DNA of 64,000 bases from a virus: positions 159,152 through 223,151 of the IMG/VR virus record IMGVR_UViG_3300031963_000004. The stretch is one strand, 5' to 3'. Positions 26,432 through 35,718 of the stretch are shown one piece after another. The notes beneath the pieces were generated by a model, which saw only the letters and a list, made by a program, of their open reading frames with translations, made no database searches and was not told where the DNA came from. Numbering within the stretch: the first letter of the stretch is position 1; the number at the start of each line of letters is the position of its first letter. The position numbers and the translations under genes were made by a program.

Positions 26432-27493
26432 ATGGCAGCGGCAACACTTACCTTCCCCTCAGCAACGCTACTTAAAAATGTTGTAGATCCAGTAGATTTA
26501 CAGGACGCTGCTACCAAAAATTATGTTAATCAAGCACTTGGTGCTGGTGGTGCAAGCATAGGTGCTGCGGGCAGTAATACACAAATACAATTCAATAATG
26601 CAGGTACATTAGGAGCAAGTGCTAACCTAACATTTGATGGTAATTTACTAACAATTACAGGTAATATAAGTTCACTAAATGCTAATTTAGGAAACTTAAC
26701 TATCAGTAATTACTTTAGAGGCGTATTCGATGCTCAATCATCAAGTCAGCCCAACATTACCAGTTTAGGAACATTAACTGGATTAAATGTTGCAGGTAAT
26801 GTTGATGTTGGAAACTTAAATGTTACTGGTTCTATTTCAGGTAACGTCAGTGGATCCTTTACTGGTACAGTCAGTGCTCCGGGTGCAAATACTCAAATCG
26901 TATTTAATGATGATGGCACATCCAATGCTACGTCAGGACTTACTTTTGATAAATCTACGAATTTAATTACAGTAGCAGGAAATGCTAATGTTCAGGGTGG
27001 ACTAGTTACTATTGGCGGCGCAACTATTGCAGCTAATGTTTCTACAGGTAACGCAGCTATATTCCCAATAGCTATTTCTAATTTAACAGTAGGTGCTTTA
27101 GCAGGTAATATTACTATTGGATCAACCGGTGGCACTGTAACAGCAAGAGGCACACTTGTAGCTAATACTATTGTTGGTTCTAATGTAATAAGTAATAGTT
27201 CAAACATAGCAGTTACAACAGACACCGTAGTAGACCAGTTCAATCCAGCACTTTACAGAACCGCTAAATACTTAATCAAAGCTGGAAATGATGATGGATT
27301 CCAGTCAATTGAAGTGCTTTTGGTACACGACAATACAGACAGCTATATCACCATATATGGTGCAGTAAGTTCTACTGAATTTGACATTGTAGACTTGTCA
27401 AGTAATATTTCAGCAGGAAACGTAAAACTGTATGCGACCGGAAGCAACGCTAACACTGTGGTAAACATACTAAGCACATACGTTAAAGATTAA
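26432..27493 (+). CDS. Tail-fibre protein, DAATKxYV-start type
   Basis: A 353-aa protein. The N-terminus LTFPSATLLKNVVDPVDLQDAATKNYV is a common phage fibre start (DAATKxYV) and matches that of 35719. Two GANTQIVFN/GSNTQIQFN-type modules and one QPNITSLGTLTGL unit form the middle. The C-terminal ~95 residues (YRTAKYLIK, EVLLVHDNTDSYITIYGAV, GNVKLYATGSNANT) form a beta domain often found at the ends of fibre proteins of aquatic phages. It starts 1 nt after the giant fibre, as 35719 does after 33493, so the pair is a repeated cassette. Confidence 0.7.
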   Translation: MAAATLTFPSATLLKNVVDPVDLQDAATKNYVNQALGAGGASIGAAGSNTQIQFNNAGTLGASANLTFDGNLLTITGNISSLNANLGNLTISNYFRGVFDAQSSSQPNITSLGTLTGLNVAGNVDVGNLNVTGSISGNVSGSFTGTVSAPGANTQIVFNDDGTSNATSGLTFDKSTNLITVAGNANVQGGLVTIGGATIAANVSTGNAAIFPIAISNLTVGALAGNITIGSTGGTVTARGTLVANTIVGSNVISNSSNIAVTTDTVVDQFNPALYRTAKYLIKAGNDDGFQSIEVLLVHDNTDSYITIYGAVSSTEFDIVDLSSNISAGNVKLYATGSNANTVVNILSTYVKD

Positions 27494-27495
27494 CA

Positions 27496-28308
27496 ATGAC
27501 AACTAAGAATTTTAATGTAAAAAAGGGAATAACTACCGGTAACGTTAGGTTAGACGCCAACACTGGTAACATTGTAGGATCAAACGTAAATGCATCAAGT
27601 TTAGTTACAACATTAGACCTAGAAGTAACAGGGAATCTTAGATCAAATCTACGCCCAAACGCTAATGGTGTATTATCTTTGGGCAACTCTAGTGCAAGAT
27701 ATAAAGACCTGTATCTTTCAAACGTAGTTTATATAAACGATCAAAGTATTAGTGCAAATGCCACTACAACGACAATATCTGGTAACCTACAATTAACAGA
27801 TGCAAATATTGGAAATGTCGCAGTAGCAAATGCTAACATAGCATATCTTGAAACCGCAAATATTGTCGGAAATATTGCAAGCTTTAGCAACGTCACAATA
27901 GTAACTTTTGCTGCGAATCAAGCTAATGTTAATATATTAGCAGCTAACGTGATTACCGCAAATACAGGAAATATCACAAATCTGAATGTTTCTAATACAA
28001 TTGTAGCAAACAAAATTGAAGTTGATTTGGTTGAGGGCAATATATTCCGCGCAAATTCTGCGAATATAAAGACCATAATTAGTGATCAAATCACGGTAAA
28101 TAATCAGATTATCATAAATAGTACTACACAAGCTACCTCAACGACCACGGGAAGTTTCGTAACGGCGGGTGGTGCAGCAATTGGTAAAGATTTATATGTT
28201 GGTGGTTCCATACATTTAGCTAACGGAAACGGTGGCACAACAAGTAAGGGAATCATCAATTATAACGATGGAGTCAATAGCATTGACTTTGGATTTAACA
28301 ACACTTAA
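27496..28308 (+). CDS. Tail-fibre protein with NSxDFxFN ending
   Basis: A 270-aa protein. The N-terminus is KNFNVKKGITTGNVRLDANTG and an SSARYKDLYLSNVVYIND module lies at ~72-90. Asn/Ile/Ala-rich shaft repeats follow, with a C-terminal tail GKDLYVGGSIHLANGNGGTT ... NSIDFGFNN. The tail matches the end of the 1315-aa fibre at 29262 (GFANNNGGTAS ... NSLDFIFN). Both are followed by a small ARLxxxGTL protein, so this is one half of a repeated gene pair. Confidence 0.66.
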   Translation: MTTKNFNVKKGITTGNVRLDANTGNIVGSNVNASSLVTTLDLEVTGNLRSNLRPNANGVLSLGNSSARYKDLYLSNVVYINDQSISANATTTTISGNLQLTDANIGNVAVANANIAYLETANIVGNIASFSNVTIVTFAANQANVNILAANVITANTGNITNLNVSNTIVANKIEVDLVEGNIFRANSANIKTIISDQITVNNQIIINSTTQATSTTTGSFVTAGGAAIGKDLYVGGSIHLANGNGGTTSKGIINYNDGVNSIDFGFNNT

Positions 28309-28321
28309 TGGATAGACAAAT

Positions 28322-29221
28322 ATGCCTACAGTAGGAGCAAGACTAAAAAATGACGGAACTCTGCTTACAGCAGGGGAGTTTGAGGAAAATGGCATCAGCG
28401 GTGTTTCCCAAAGAGCATCTGGTCACGGAATAACCGTTGCAAATGTTTTTGCAGATGAGTTTGACGAAATTACACTTGGTGAAGGTGAACCTTCCGGTGG
28501 TTCAATAAAGCTCAATGGAACAACACAAAAAATAGACATTGCAGGTTCTGGAGATCTTCAGTTCGGCACCGGAGACTTTTGTGTAGAAGGTTGGTTCTAT
28601 CTAAGATCAACTGGATATACAAGACTTTGGTGTTTTCCTGACGGAGACAATGTTGAAGTAAACGGGACTAATGTATACTATTGGAACGGCGGCGGTAGTG
28701 TTGTAGCAAGTGGCAACAACACTGTACAACCATTTTCATGGTTCCACATTGCATTAGTTAAAAGTAGCGGAACCGTTACAGTTTACGTAAATGGTGTTTC
28801 AAAAATTACAGACAACAGCCCATTTAATTCACAGACATCACGTGCATTGAGTATAGGCGGAGAACTGACTGCTGGAGACATCACAGGACAAAGTGGTGCA
28901 TCAGGTGCAGATGGTTGGATGGACGGATACTTTACAAACTTTAGAATAGTGAAGGGCTCACCTGTATATACAGGTAACTTTAGCCCAGTTTATTCACCAT
29001 TAGAAAATATTACGAATACTAAACTATTGTTGAAAGTTTCAACACAGGCAAGTATGTTAACAGATTCATCTGGTACTGGTAAATCTGTAAGCAATGTGGG
29101 GAGTGCTATTTACGACGCATTGACACCACTATCAACTATATACAATGGCGCAATGAAACAAAAATCAAATGGAACATTGCAAGTTGCTTATGAGTTTGAT
29201 GAAGTTACAACTATAACTTAA
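28322..29221 (+). CDS. LamG-domain adhesin inside a small FDEVT-type scaffold
   Basis: A 299-aa protein. A short N-terminal part (ARLKNDGTL ... VFADEFDEITLGE, residues 1-57) and a short C-terminal part (MKQKSNGTLQVAYEFDEVTTIT, the last ~25) flank a complete LamG/concanavalin-like domain at ~60-250. That domain has LQFGTGDFCVEGWFYL, WFHIALVKSSGTVTVYVNGV and FTNFRIVKGSPVYTGNF. The two flanks together resemble the entire 77-aa protein at 33218, so the LamG domain looks inserted into that scaffold. LamG folds often bind carbohydrates, suggesting host-surface recognition. Confidence 0.72.
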   Translation: MPTVGARLKNDGTLLTAGEFEENGISGVSQRASGHGITVANVFADEFDEITLGEGEPSGGSIKLNGTTQKIDIAGSGDLQFGTGDFCVEGWFYLRSTGYTRLWCFPDGDNVEVNGTNVYYWNGGGSVVASGNNTVQPFSWFHIALVKSSGTVTVYVNGVSKITDNSPFNSQTSRALSIGGELTAGDITGQSGASGADGWMDGYFTNFRIVKGSPVYTGNFSPVYSPLENITNTKLLLKVSTQASMLTDSSGTGKSVSNVGSAIYDALTPLSTIYNGAMKQKSNGTLQVAYEFDEVTTIT

Positions 29222-29261
29222 ATCAAGTACAAAACTTTAAAACCTTAAAAGGAATAGAAAA

Positions 29262-32200
29262 ATGGCAAAATTAAAAGATGGTTCAAGAGTTTACGGTACT
29301 CTAACAGTCGATACAGCACTAACCGTAAGCACAGACGCAACTATTACTGGTAACCTTATTGTTGCTGGTAACACAGTTTATACAAACGTTGAAACATTAG
29401 CAGTAGAAGATCCGTTAATTTCGTTAGGTGGTCTTGCTAATGGTGCAGCACAAACATCAAACGATGGCAAGGATCGTGGTCTACAGTTACAATACTATGA
29501 TACAGCAGCTAAGACTGCATTTATGGGTTGGGACGCAAGTACCGGCGAATTCGCAGTAGCAAGTAATGTTACTATTTCAAATGAAGTTGTAACAGCATTC
29601 ACATATGGTAATCTAAAAGCTGATTACTTTATTGGTAATGGTAGTTCATTAGGTAGTATTACTGGTGCCAATGTTACTGGTACAGTATCTTCGGCTAACA
29701 ACTCAGCATACGCTGGAATCGTTACTGGTTCTGCACAAGGTAACATCACTAGTTTGGGTACATTAACAGGCCTAACAATTGGTAACGCCACAGCAAACTC
29801 TACATTTGGTAATGGTACTATTACTACTACCGGCGACGCTAATATTGGTGGTAATCTAACTGTTACAGGTAATACACAACTCGCTAACTTAAGCGTGTCT
29901 GGCACAATTTCTGGTAATTTCTCAGGAAACACAAGTGCACCTGGTTCAAATACACAAGTTGTATTCAACGATAACGGTACATCAAATGCAACAGCAGGAA
30001 TGACATTTGACAAAGGTTCAAATGCATTTACAGTTGCAGGCACAATCTCAGGTGGTAACTTAACTACAGCAGGCACACTAAATGTAACTGGTGATTCCAA
30101 CGTTGGTAATTTAGGTGCTAGTGGTATTGTAACAGCTATAGGTAATGTTAGTGGTGGTAACATCACAACAGCTGGTGTAGTTGACGCTACAGGCAATGTT
30201 AACGGTAGTCACTTAAATGCTGTAAATTCTGTAACAGCAGCTAACGCAACAATCACAAACAATATTGCAGCTACAAACGGCAACGTAACAGCAGGTGCAA
30301 ATGTAGTTGCAACAGGTAACGTTAGTGGTAATAATGTTAGTGCTACGCATCGTGTTAGCACAGCTAACCTAACAATCACAGGCGATGTCACTGGTCATTT
30401 AATTCCAGCAGCTAACGAAACTTATGATTTAGGTAACTCTGCAATGAAGTGGAGAGACTTATATCTATCAGGTACAAGTATTAAGTTAGGTGAGCAAACT
30501 ATAACATCTAACAGTGTTGGTACTAACTTTACCAATGCTATATTCTCAACATCAGCTACAGTTTCAGGTAATGTATCAGCAGGTAATGTAAGTGGTGGTA
30601 ATTTAGTTTCTGCTAACTACGTAACAGGTACATTAACAACAGCAGCACAGCCAAATATTACTAGTGTAGGTAACTTAACTGGATTGACAGTTAATGGTAA
30701 CATTTCTATCAGTAATGTAACAGGTACAAACGGTATTCTTGTTGACAACCTATACTATTCAAACGGTACAGCATGGGATTTACAACAAGCTGCTGGTAGT
30801 TCAGGTCAGATTCAATTTAATGATGGTAATAACTTCTCTGCAAGTGCTAACTTGTCATTTGATGGCACAACTAATGTATTGACTGTAACAGGTAATATTG
30901 GTGCATCTCATATTAGTGCATCAAATACTATTTCTGCTACAGGTAACGTAAGTGGTGGCAACATTACAACAGCAGGTGCAGTTGATGCAACTGGTAATGT
31001 AAGTGGTAGCAACTTAACAACAGCAGGTGTTGTAAGCGCAACAGGTAATGTTACTGGTGCAAACATCAATACAGCAGGTAATGTTTACGCTAACACCGCA
31101 CTTGTAACAGGTAATATAAGCTCAGCCGCTAACTTAAACGTTTCTGCTGCTAATATTGGATTTACCTCAACAAGCAACACAATTGACTTTAATGGTGCTA
31201 GACTTATTGATTTAGGTACACCAACTGATGGAACAGATGCAGCAACTAAGGCATATGTAGATGGTGTTGCTTCAGGTCTAACAGTTAAGGATAGTGTACG
31301 TGCTTTAGCAGCAACAAACATTGCTCTTGACGGATCCGTAACAACAGTTGATGGTGTTTCACTAAGCAATGGTGATCGTGTTCTTGTTAAAGGTCAAACA
31401 ACTGAAAGTGAAAATGGTATCTATGTAGCTAACACAGGTGGTTGGACACGCAGTGAAGATATGAATCTTGCTGCTGAATTCCCAAGTGCATTTACATTCG
31501 TTGAAGAAGGTACAAACTACGCCGACACTGGTTGGGTAATGACAACAAATGGTGCAATTACTGTTGGTACAACTAACATTGTTTGGACACAGTTCAGCGG
31601 TGCAGGAACATACCTAGCAGGTAATGGTATCAAACTTACTGGATCTACATTTGATGTTGAATATGATGATGTTACCATAAAGTTAAATAATAACGGTAAT
31701 TTATATATTCCAGGTAATATATCACTAAGCAATCCTAATATTGGTAATGCAACTGGTGTGAGTTTACTTCTAACTGGTGATGCAAACATTAGTGGTAATC
31801 TATATATCGGTGGCGTAACAATCGCTAACGGTAATATTAGTGCTCCTAACTTTGTCGGTAATGTTATCGGTGATGTACAAGGTAATATTTCTGGTAACAT
31901 CACAGTATCAGGTGGTGCAGGTGCTATTCAGTTCGCTAACGCAGCAAATGCATTAGTTTCTAGCTCAAGCTTGAACTTCAACACAACAGGTAATGTATTA
32001 ACAGTTGGTGCAAATGCTACAAACGGTACAGTTAGCGCAGGTTTCTTAACTGGTACATTAACAACAGCAGCACAGCCAAACATTACTAGTGTAGGTAACT
32101 TAACAAACTTGAATGTTGATGGTAATGTTGTAGCTAACGTGTTTAAGTCAGACAACTATCAGTATGCTAACGGTAGTCCAATCGACTTCCAAACAGCAGC

Positions 32201-33209
32201 TGGTAATAGTTTTGAAGTTCAGTTTAAGGCGAACGGTACTAATGACCTAGCAGCAAGCACAGCATTAACATTTAATAGCGACACAGCAATGTTGTCAATA
32301 ACAGGTAATGCTAAAGTTTCTACATTAAGCAATACACATGTTCTAGTTGCTGGTACAGATGGTCTATTGCAAGGAACATCAGGCTTAACATTTAGTGCTG
32401 CTAATTTAAGCGTTACAGGTAATGTTCATGCATCTGGTCAAGTAATGGCTGCTAATGTTAGAGCAAACAACTTAACTGCTACACATGTAACATTTGCTGG
32501 TGCAGATGGTTTAATAACAGGTAGCGGTAATCTAACATTCTCTACTGATACACTGTCAACAGTCAATATTACTGCTACAGGTGCAGCTAACGTAACTGGT
32601 AATATCTCAGCAGCAAATGGTAACTTAGGTAACTTAGTTACAGCTAACTATGTTGCAGGTACATTAACAACTAATGCACAGACTAACATTACTAGTGTTG
32701 GCACATTAACTAGTTTAGCAGTTAGTGGTGTAACAGACCTAAATACTGTAGCTAATGTAAGAATTGGTGGTGCAACAGCTGGTCAATACTTACAAGCGGT
32801 TGATAATGCAGGCAATGTAACATGGGCTACACTTGATTCAAGTATTATAGCAAATGGTACAAGCAATGTAACAATTGCAACTGCTAATGGCAATGTTGTA
32901 ACCAATGTTAATGGTAGCGCAATACTGACAGTTAGTGGCACAGGTGCTAACGTAACTGGTGTTATTACAGCAACAGGTAACGTTGATGCTAATAATATCA
33001 ATGCTTCTAATGTAATCACTGCTGCTGCTAATGTAGATTCTACAAGCTCTGTCACTGGTACAGTAAAAGTAACAGGTGGTATGTCAGCAACTGGTAATAT
33101 CTATACTGGTCAGTCAGTAGGATTTGCTAATAACAATGGTGGTACTGCAAGTGCAGCATATATTCAATTTAACGCTAGTGCGAATAGCTTAGACTTTATC
33201 TTTAATTAA
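29262..33209 (+). CDS. Large modular tail-fibre protein
   Basis: A 1315-aa protein. The N-terminus LKDGSRVYGTLTVDTAL is shared with 33493 (LQSGTRIYGNAIIDTQL). A VEDPLISLGG module spans ~45-120, AMKWRDLYLSGTSIKLG ~387-405, and a DAATKAYVDGVASGLTVKDSVRA region with GDRVLVKGQTTESENGIYV ~658-790. That last domain is a common fibre module. Repeated AxGNVSGGNITTAG and SNTQVVFN units form the rest, and it ends NSLDFIFN like 27496. It has a clear RBS (AAAGGAA at about 29248). A long trimeric fibre is likely; the attachment site is unknown. Confidence 0.72.
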   Translation: MAKLKDGSRVYGTLTVDTALTVSTDATITGNLIVAGNTVYTNVETLAVEDPLISLGGLANGAAQTSNDGKDRGLQLQYYDTAAKTAFMGWDASTGEFAVASNVTISNEVVTAFTYGNLKADYFIGNGSSLGSITGANVTGTVSSANNSAYAGIVTGSAQGNITSLGTLTGLTIGNATANSTFGNGTITTTGDANIGGNLTVTGNTQLANLSVSGTISGNFSGNTSAPGSNTQVVFNDNGTSNATAGMTFDKGSNAFTVAGTISGGNLTTAGTLNVTGDSNVGNLGASGIVTAIGNVSGGNITTAGVVDATGNVNGSHLNAVNSVTAANATITNNIAATNGNVTAGANVVATGNVSGNNVSATHRVSTANLTITGDVTGHLIPAANETYDLGNSAMKWRDLYLSGTSIKLGEQTITSNSVGTNFTNAIFSTSATVSGNVSAGNVSGGNLVSANYVTGTLTTAAQPNITSVGNLTGLTVNGNISISNVTGTNGILVDNLYYSNGTAWDLQQAAGSSGQIQFNDGNNFSASANLSFDGTTNVLTVTGNIGASHISASNTISATGNVSGGNITTAGAVDATGNVSGSNLTTAGVVSATGNVTGANINTAGNVYANTALVTGNISSAANLNVSAANIGFTSTSNTIDFNGARLIDLGTPTDGTDAATKAYVDGVASGLTVKDSVRALAATNIALDGSVTTVDGVSLSNGDRVLVKGQTTESENGIYVANTGGWTRSEDMNLAAEFPSAFTFVEEGTNYADTGWVMTTNGAITVGTTNIVWTQFSGAGTYLAGNGIKLTGSTFDVEYDDVTIKLNNNGNLYIPGNISLSNPNIGNATGVSLLLTGDANISGNLYIGGVTIANGNISAPNFVGNVIGDVQGNISGNITVSGGAGAIQFANAANALVSSSSLNFNTTGNVLTVGANATNGTVSAGFLTGTLTTAAQPNITSVGNLTNLNVDGNVVANVFKSDNYQYANGSPIDFQTAAGNSFEVQFKANGTNDLAASTALTFNSDTAMLSITGNAKVSTLSNTHVLVAGTDGLLQGTSGLTFSAANLSVTGNVHASGQVMAANVRANNLTATHVTFAGADGLITGSGNLTFSTDTLSTVNITATGAANVTGNISAANGNLGNLVTANYVAGTLTTNAQTNITSVGTLTSLAVSGVTDLNTVANVRIGGATAGQYLQAVDNAGNVTWATLDSSIIANGTSNVTIATANGNVVTNVNGSAILTVSGTGANVTGVITATGNVDANNINASNVITAAANVDSTSSVTGTVKVTGGMSATGNIYTGQSVGFANNNGGTASAAYIQFNASANSLDFIFN

Positions 33210-33217
33210 TAGGATAA

Positions 33218-33451
33218 ATGGCTAATATAGCGGCGAGATTGAATAAGACCGGAACACTCTACGCCAACCCTGAAGTTGGCGTAGTGTTTGATGAGGTTAC
33301 TAAATCATCCTTCAGCATATCACAGGAAGCTGTGTATGCTGGAGAGCTTGATGAAGTATCCGGCACAGATAACGGTCGTTCTATGCAGCAACTAAATACA
33401 GGGAGGCTTAAGATTTCCGGAGTTTTTGACGAAGTAACTGGAATATCATAA
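33218..33451 (+). CDS. Minimal ARLxxxGTL/FDEVT small virion protein
   Basis: A 77-aa protein: AARLNKTGTL, VVFDEVT, ELDEVS and ISGVFDEVTGIS. It follows a fibre ending NSLDFIFN, exactly as the LamG-carrying 28322 follows 27496. Aligned by eye, its halves match the flanks of that LamG protein, so it appears to be the same scaffold without the insert. It may be a small tip or cap protein for the preceding fibre; this is inferred. Confidence 0.62.
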   Translation: MANIAARLNKTGTLYANPEVGVVFDEVTKSSFSISQEAVYAGELDEVSGTDNGRSMQQLNTGRLKISGVFDEVTGIS

Positions 33452-33492
33452 GTAGTACATAAGTAGCAGTAGATAAAGGTTACAGCAAAACT

Positions 33493-35718
33493 ATGGCAAG
33501 GTTACAGTCAGGCACCAGAATATACGGAAACGCAATAATAGATACTCAGTTATCTATTGATGGTAATACTGCCGCAACTAGTAATACTACAGGCGCATTA
33601 AAAGTTTCAGGTGGTGTTGGAGTTGTAGGTAATATTTTTAGCTCCGGTATCATTTTTGGTATAGAAGCAAATTTAGGTAATTTAGTTTCAGCTAATTATT
33701 TGGCAGGAACACTAACCACATCAAATCAACCAAACATTACTAATATTGGTACATTAGGTAATGTTGTAGTCACAAACAACGCAAATGTAGGAACATTAAA
33801 CGCTACAAATGCTGTTATATCAGGTAACTTAGTAGTAAGTGGTAATACAACTTATGTTAATGTTACAACATTAGAAATTAAAGACACTATTATTGAACAA
33901 GGTGGCGGCGCAAATGGTGCGACATTAACTCTTGACGATAATAAAGATAGAGGAACGATCCTACACTATTATGATGGATCAGCAAAACAAGCATTTATGG
34001 GTTGGGATAATTCTAACTCAGAATTTGCTTTGGGAAGTAATGTAACAGTTTCTTTTGATGATCAAATAAATTTTTCTAATTTAGGTAATCTTAGATTAGA
34101 CACATTAATCGGTAAAGTAAGTGGTTATGCTAACACTGTTTCTGATAATGCTCAACCAAATATCACAAGTGTCGGCACATTATCAAGTCTAACTGTTTCT
34201 GGTAATCTTTCTACTGGTAATGCAAACTTAGGTAATTTAGCAAAAGCAAACTATTTTGAAGGTAATGGTCATTTATTAACTGGCGTCAAAACTTCAATAA
34301 TAGAAAATGGCACAAGTAATCTTAGAATCAATGGTGCTAATGCTAACGTCACGATTAATATAGATGGAACTACCAACATATTTGATATTGGTACATCCAA
34401 TACAACTATGAAAGGTGATTTCTTACCTAACACGACAGAAACACAAGATTTAGGTTCTTCTTCTAAAAAGTGGAGAGACCTATACTTAGCAGGCAATACA
34501 ATATTTTTAGGAAATGCTCAATTACAAGCAAACAACACGACATTTAAAGTAGCTAATGGTAACATCGAAGCTAACTTCTTTAAAGGTGATGGCAGTATGT
34601 TAACTAATTTACCTACTGGACTGGCATGTACTTTTATTACAAGTAATGTTACAAATTTTACTACTGGAGCAGATTTAGCCGTAGACGCTACTTATGGCAA
34701 TGCTCAATATCCAGGTGGTGTGTTTACCATCTATCAATTGGGCCCTGCTAACTTAACAGCAACGACACAATGGGCCAGTGGTAGCGCCAGTAAAAATCAA
34801 TATACCAACTTTTTAGAAAGTATTATTAATACTCAAAATATTAGATTGAGTTTATCTATATCAAACGCCAATTTTACTATACAATCATCTGACACTATAA
34901 CAATAGGTGGCTCAGTGATTACGGGTGCAAACATATTAGGTTTAGGAATTTCTGGTTCAAGTTCTACAATAACAATAGGCAGTGAATTAGTAAATGCGAA
35001 TGTTCAGTTAAATGCTACATCAACTGTTACTGCTAATTTAACAACTAGTAGAGGTGTTAAAACTGCTTCATCTACTACACTAACTACTGTTGCACCTGTT
35101 GCTTATAATGTCAATAGTATTGCAGCAAGCTTCCCACAAAGCTCGGTGCCTTATTTTAGTACAAATCAATCATTTAACTGGAATTTAAGTGTAACGGGTA
35201 CAACACAAAGTGGTAATTTAACTTATTCTACTGGCGCCGCGCAAGGTATAAGCTTGACAAGTGTTGGTGCTACTTCGGGCACAAGTACAAGTATAGATAG
35301 CACGATAGGTTATACAATTACAACAAACGATTATACTGGAGCAGGATTAAATGGTTATGGAACAAGAACAATACCTAATCCTGTTTCAGGCACAGTAAAT
35401 GCAGCTACGATATACTATCCATTGTTCTGGAAAATAACTAGCACTAATACTAGACCTACATTTACTACAAGTGATAATAGAAATTCGAATAACTATGCTA
35501 CAGGACAAGGTGCTACTACATCAGCAACAGAAACAGATTATTTATGGATAGCTACACCTACTAGCGCACAAAGAACATGGGGTTATACCTTCATTGGTTC
35601 CTTGGTTACACAAGATCCTGATGTACCGGGCGTACAACAAACGATTGCAGGACAGGTATATACAGTTTATGGATTTACGAATTTCTCAGCAGCAACATTT
35701 TTATATACGGTGACATAA
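33493..35718 (+). CDS. Tail-fibre protein, paralog of the 1726-aa fibre C-terminus
   Basis: A 741-aa protein with N-terminus RLQSGTRIYGNAIIDTQLS. An IKDTIIEQGG module lies at ~130-190 with DRGTILHYYDGSAKQAFMGW, two QPNIT units, and SSKKWRDLYLAGNTIFLG near 319. The C-terminal ~365 residues (YQLGPANL..., DTITIGGSVITGAN, TNDYTGAGLNGYGTRTIPN, YYPLFWKI) closely follow those of 21250. The next gene begins 1 nt later and is of the same type as the one following 21250. So this gene and 35719 duplicate the 21250-26432 pair. Confidence 0.7.
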   Translation: MARLQSGTRIYGNAIIDTQLSIDGNTAATSNTTGALKVSGGVGVVGNIFSSGIIFGIEANLGNLVSANYLAGTLTTSNQPNITNIGTLGNVVVTNNANVGTLNATNAVISGNLVVSGNTTYVNVTTLEIKDTIIEQGGGANGATLTLDDNKDRGTILHYYDGSAKQAFMGWDNSNSEFALGSNVTVSFDDQINFSNLGNLRLDTLIGKVSGYANTVSDNAQPNITSVGTLSSLTVSGNLSTGNANLGNLAKANYFEGNGHLLTGVKTSIIENGTSNLRINGANANVTINIDGTTNIFDIGTSNTTMKGDFLPNTTETQDLGSSSKKWRDLYLAGNTIFLGNAQLQANNTTFKVANGNIEANFFKGDGSMLTNLPTGLACTFITSNVTNFTTGADLAVDATYGNAQYPGGVFTIYQLGPANLTATTQWASGSASKNQYTNFLESIINTQNIRLSLSISNANFTIQSSDTITIGGSVITGANILGLGISGSSSTITIGSELVNANVQLNATSTVTANLTTSRGVKTASSTTLTTVAPVAYNVNSIAASFPQSSVPYFSTNQSFNWNLSVTGTTQSGNLTYSTGAAQGISLTSVGATSGTSTSIDSTIGYTITTNDYTGAGLNGYGTRTIPNPVSGTVNAATIYYPLFWKITSTNTRPTFTTSDNRNSNNYATGQGATTSATETDYLWIATPTSAQRTWGYTFIGSLVTQDPDVPGVQQTIAGQVYTVYGFTNFSAATFLYTVT

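Noticed and set aside
33211-33218. GATAAATG before the 77-aa gene as a late promoter
   Set aside because: The box would overlap the start codon and its last base does not match; it more likely includes the RBS (AGGA).
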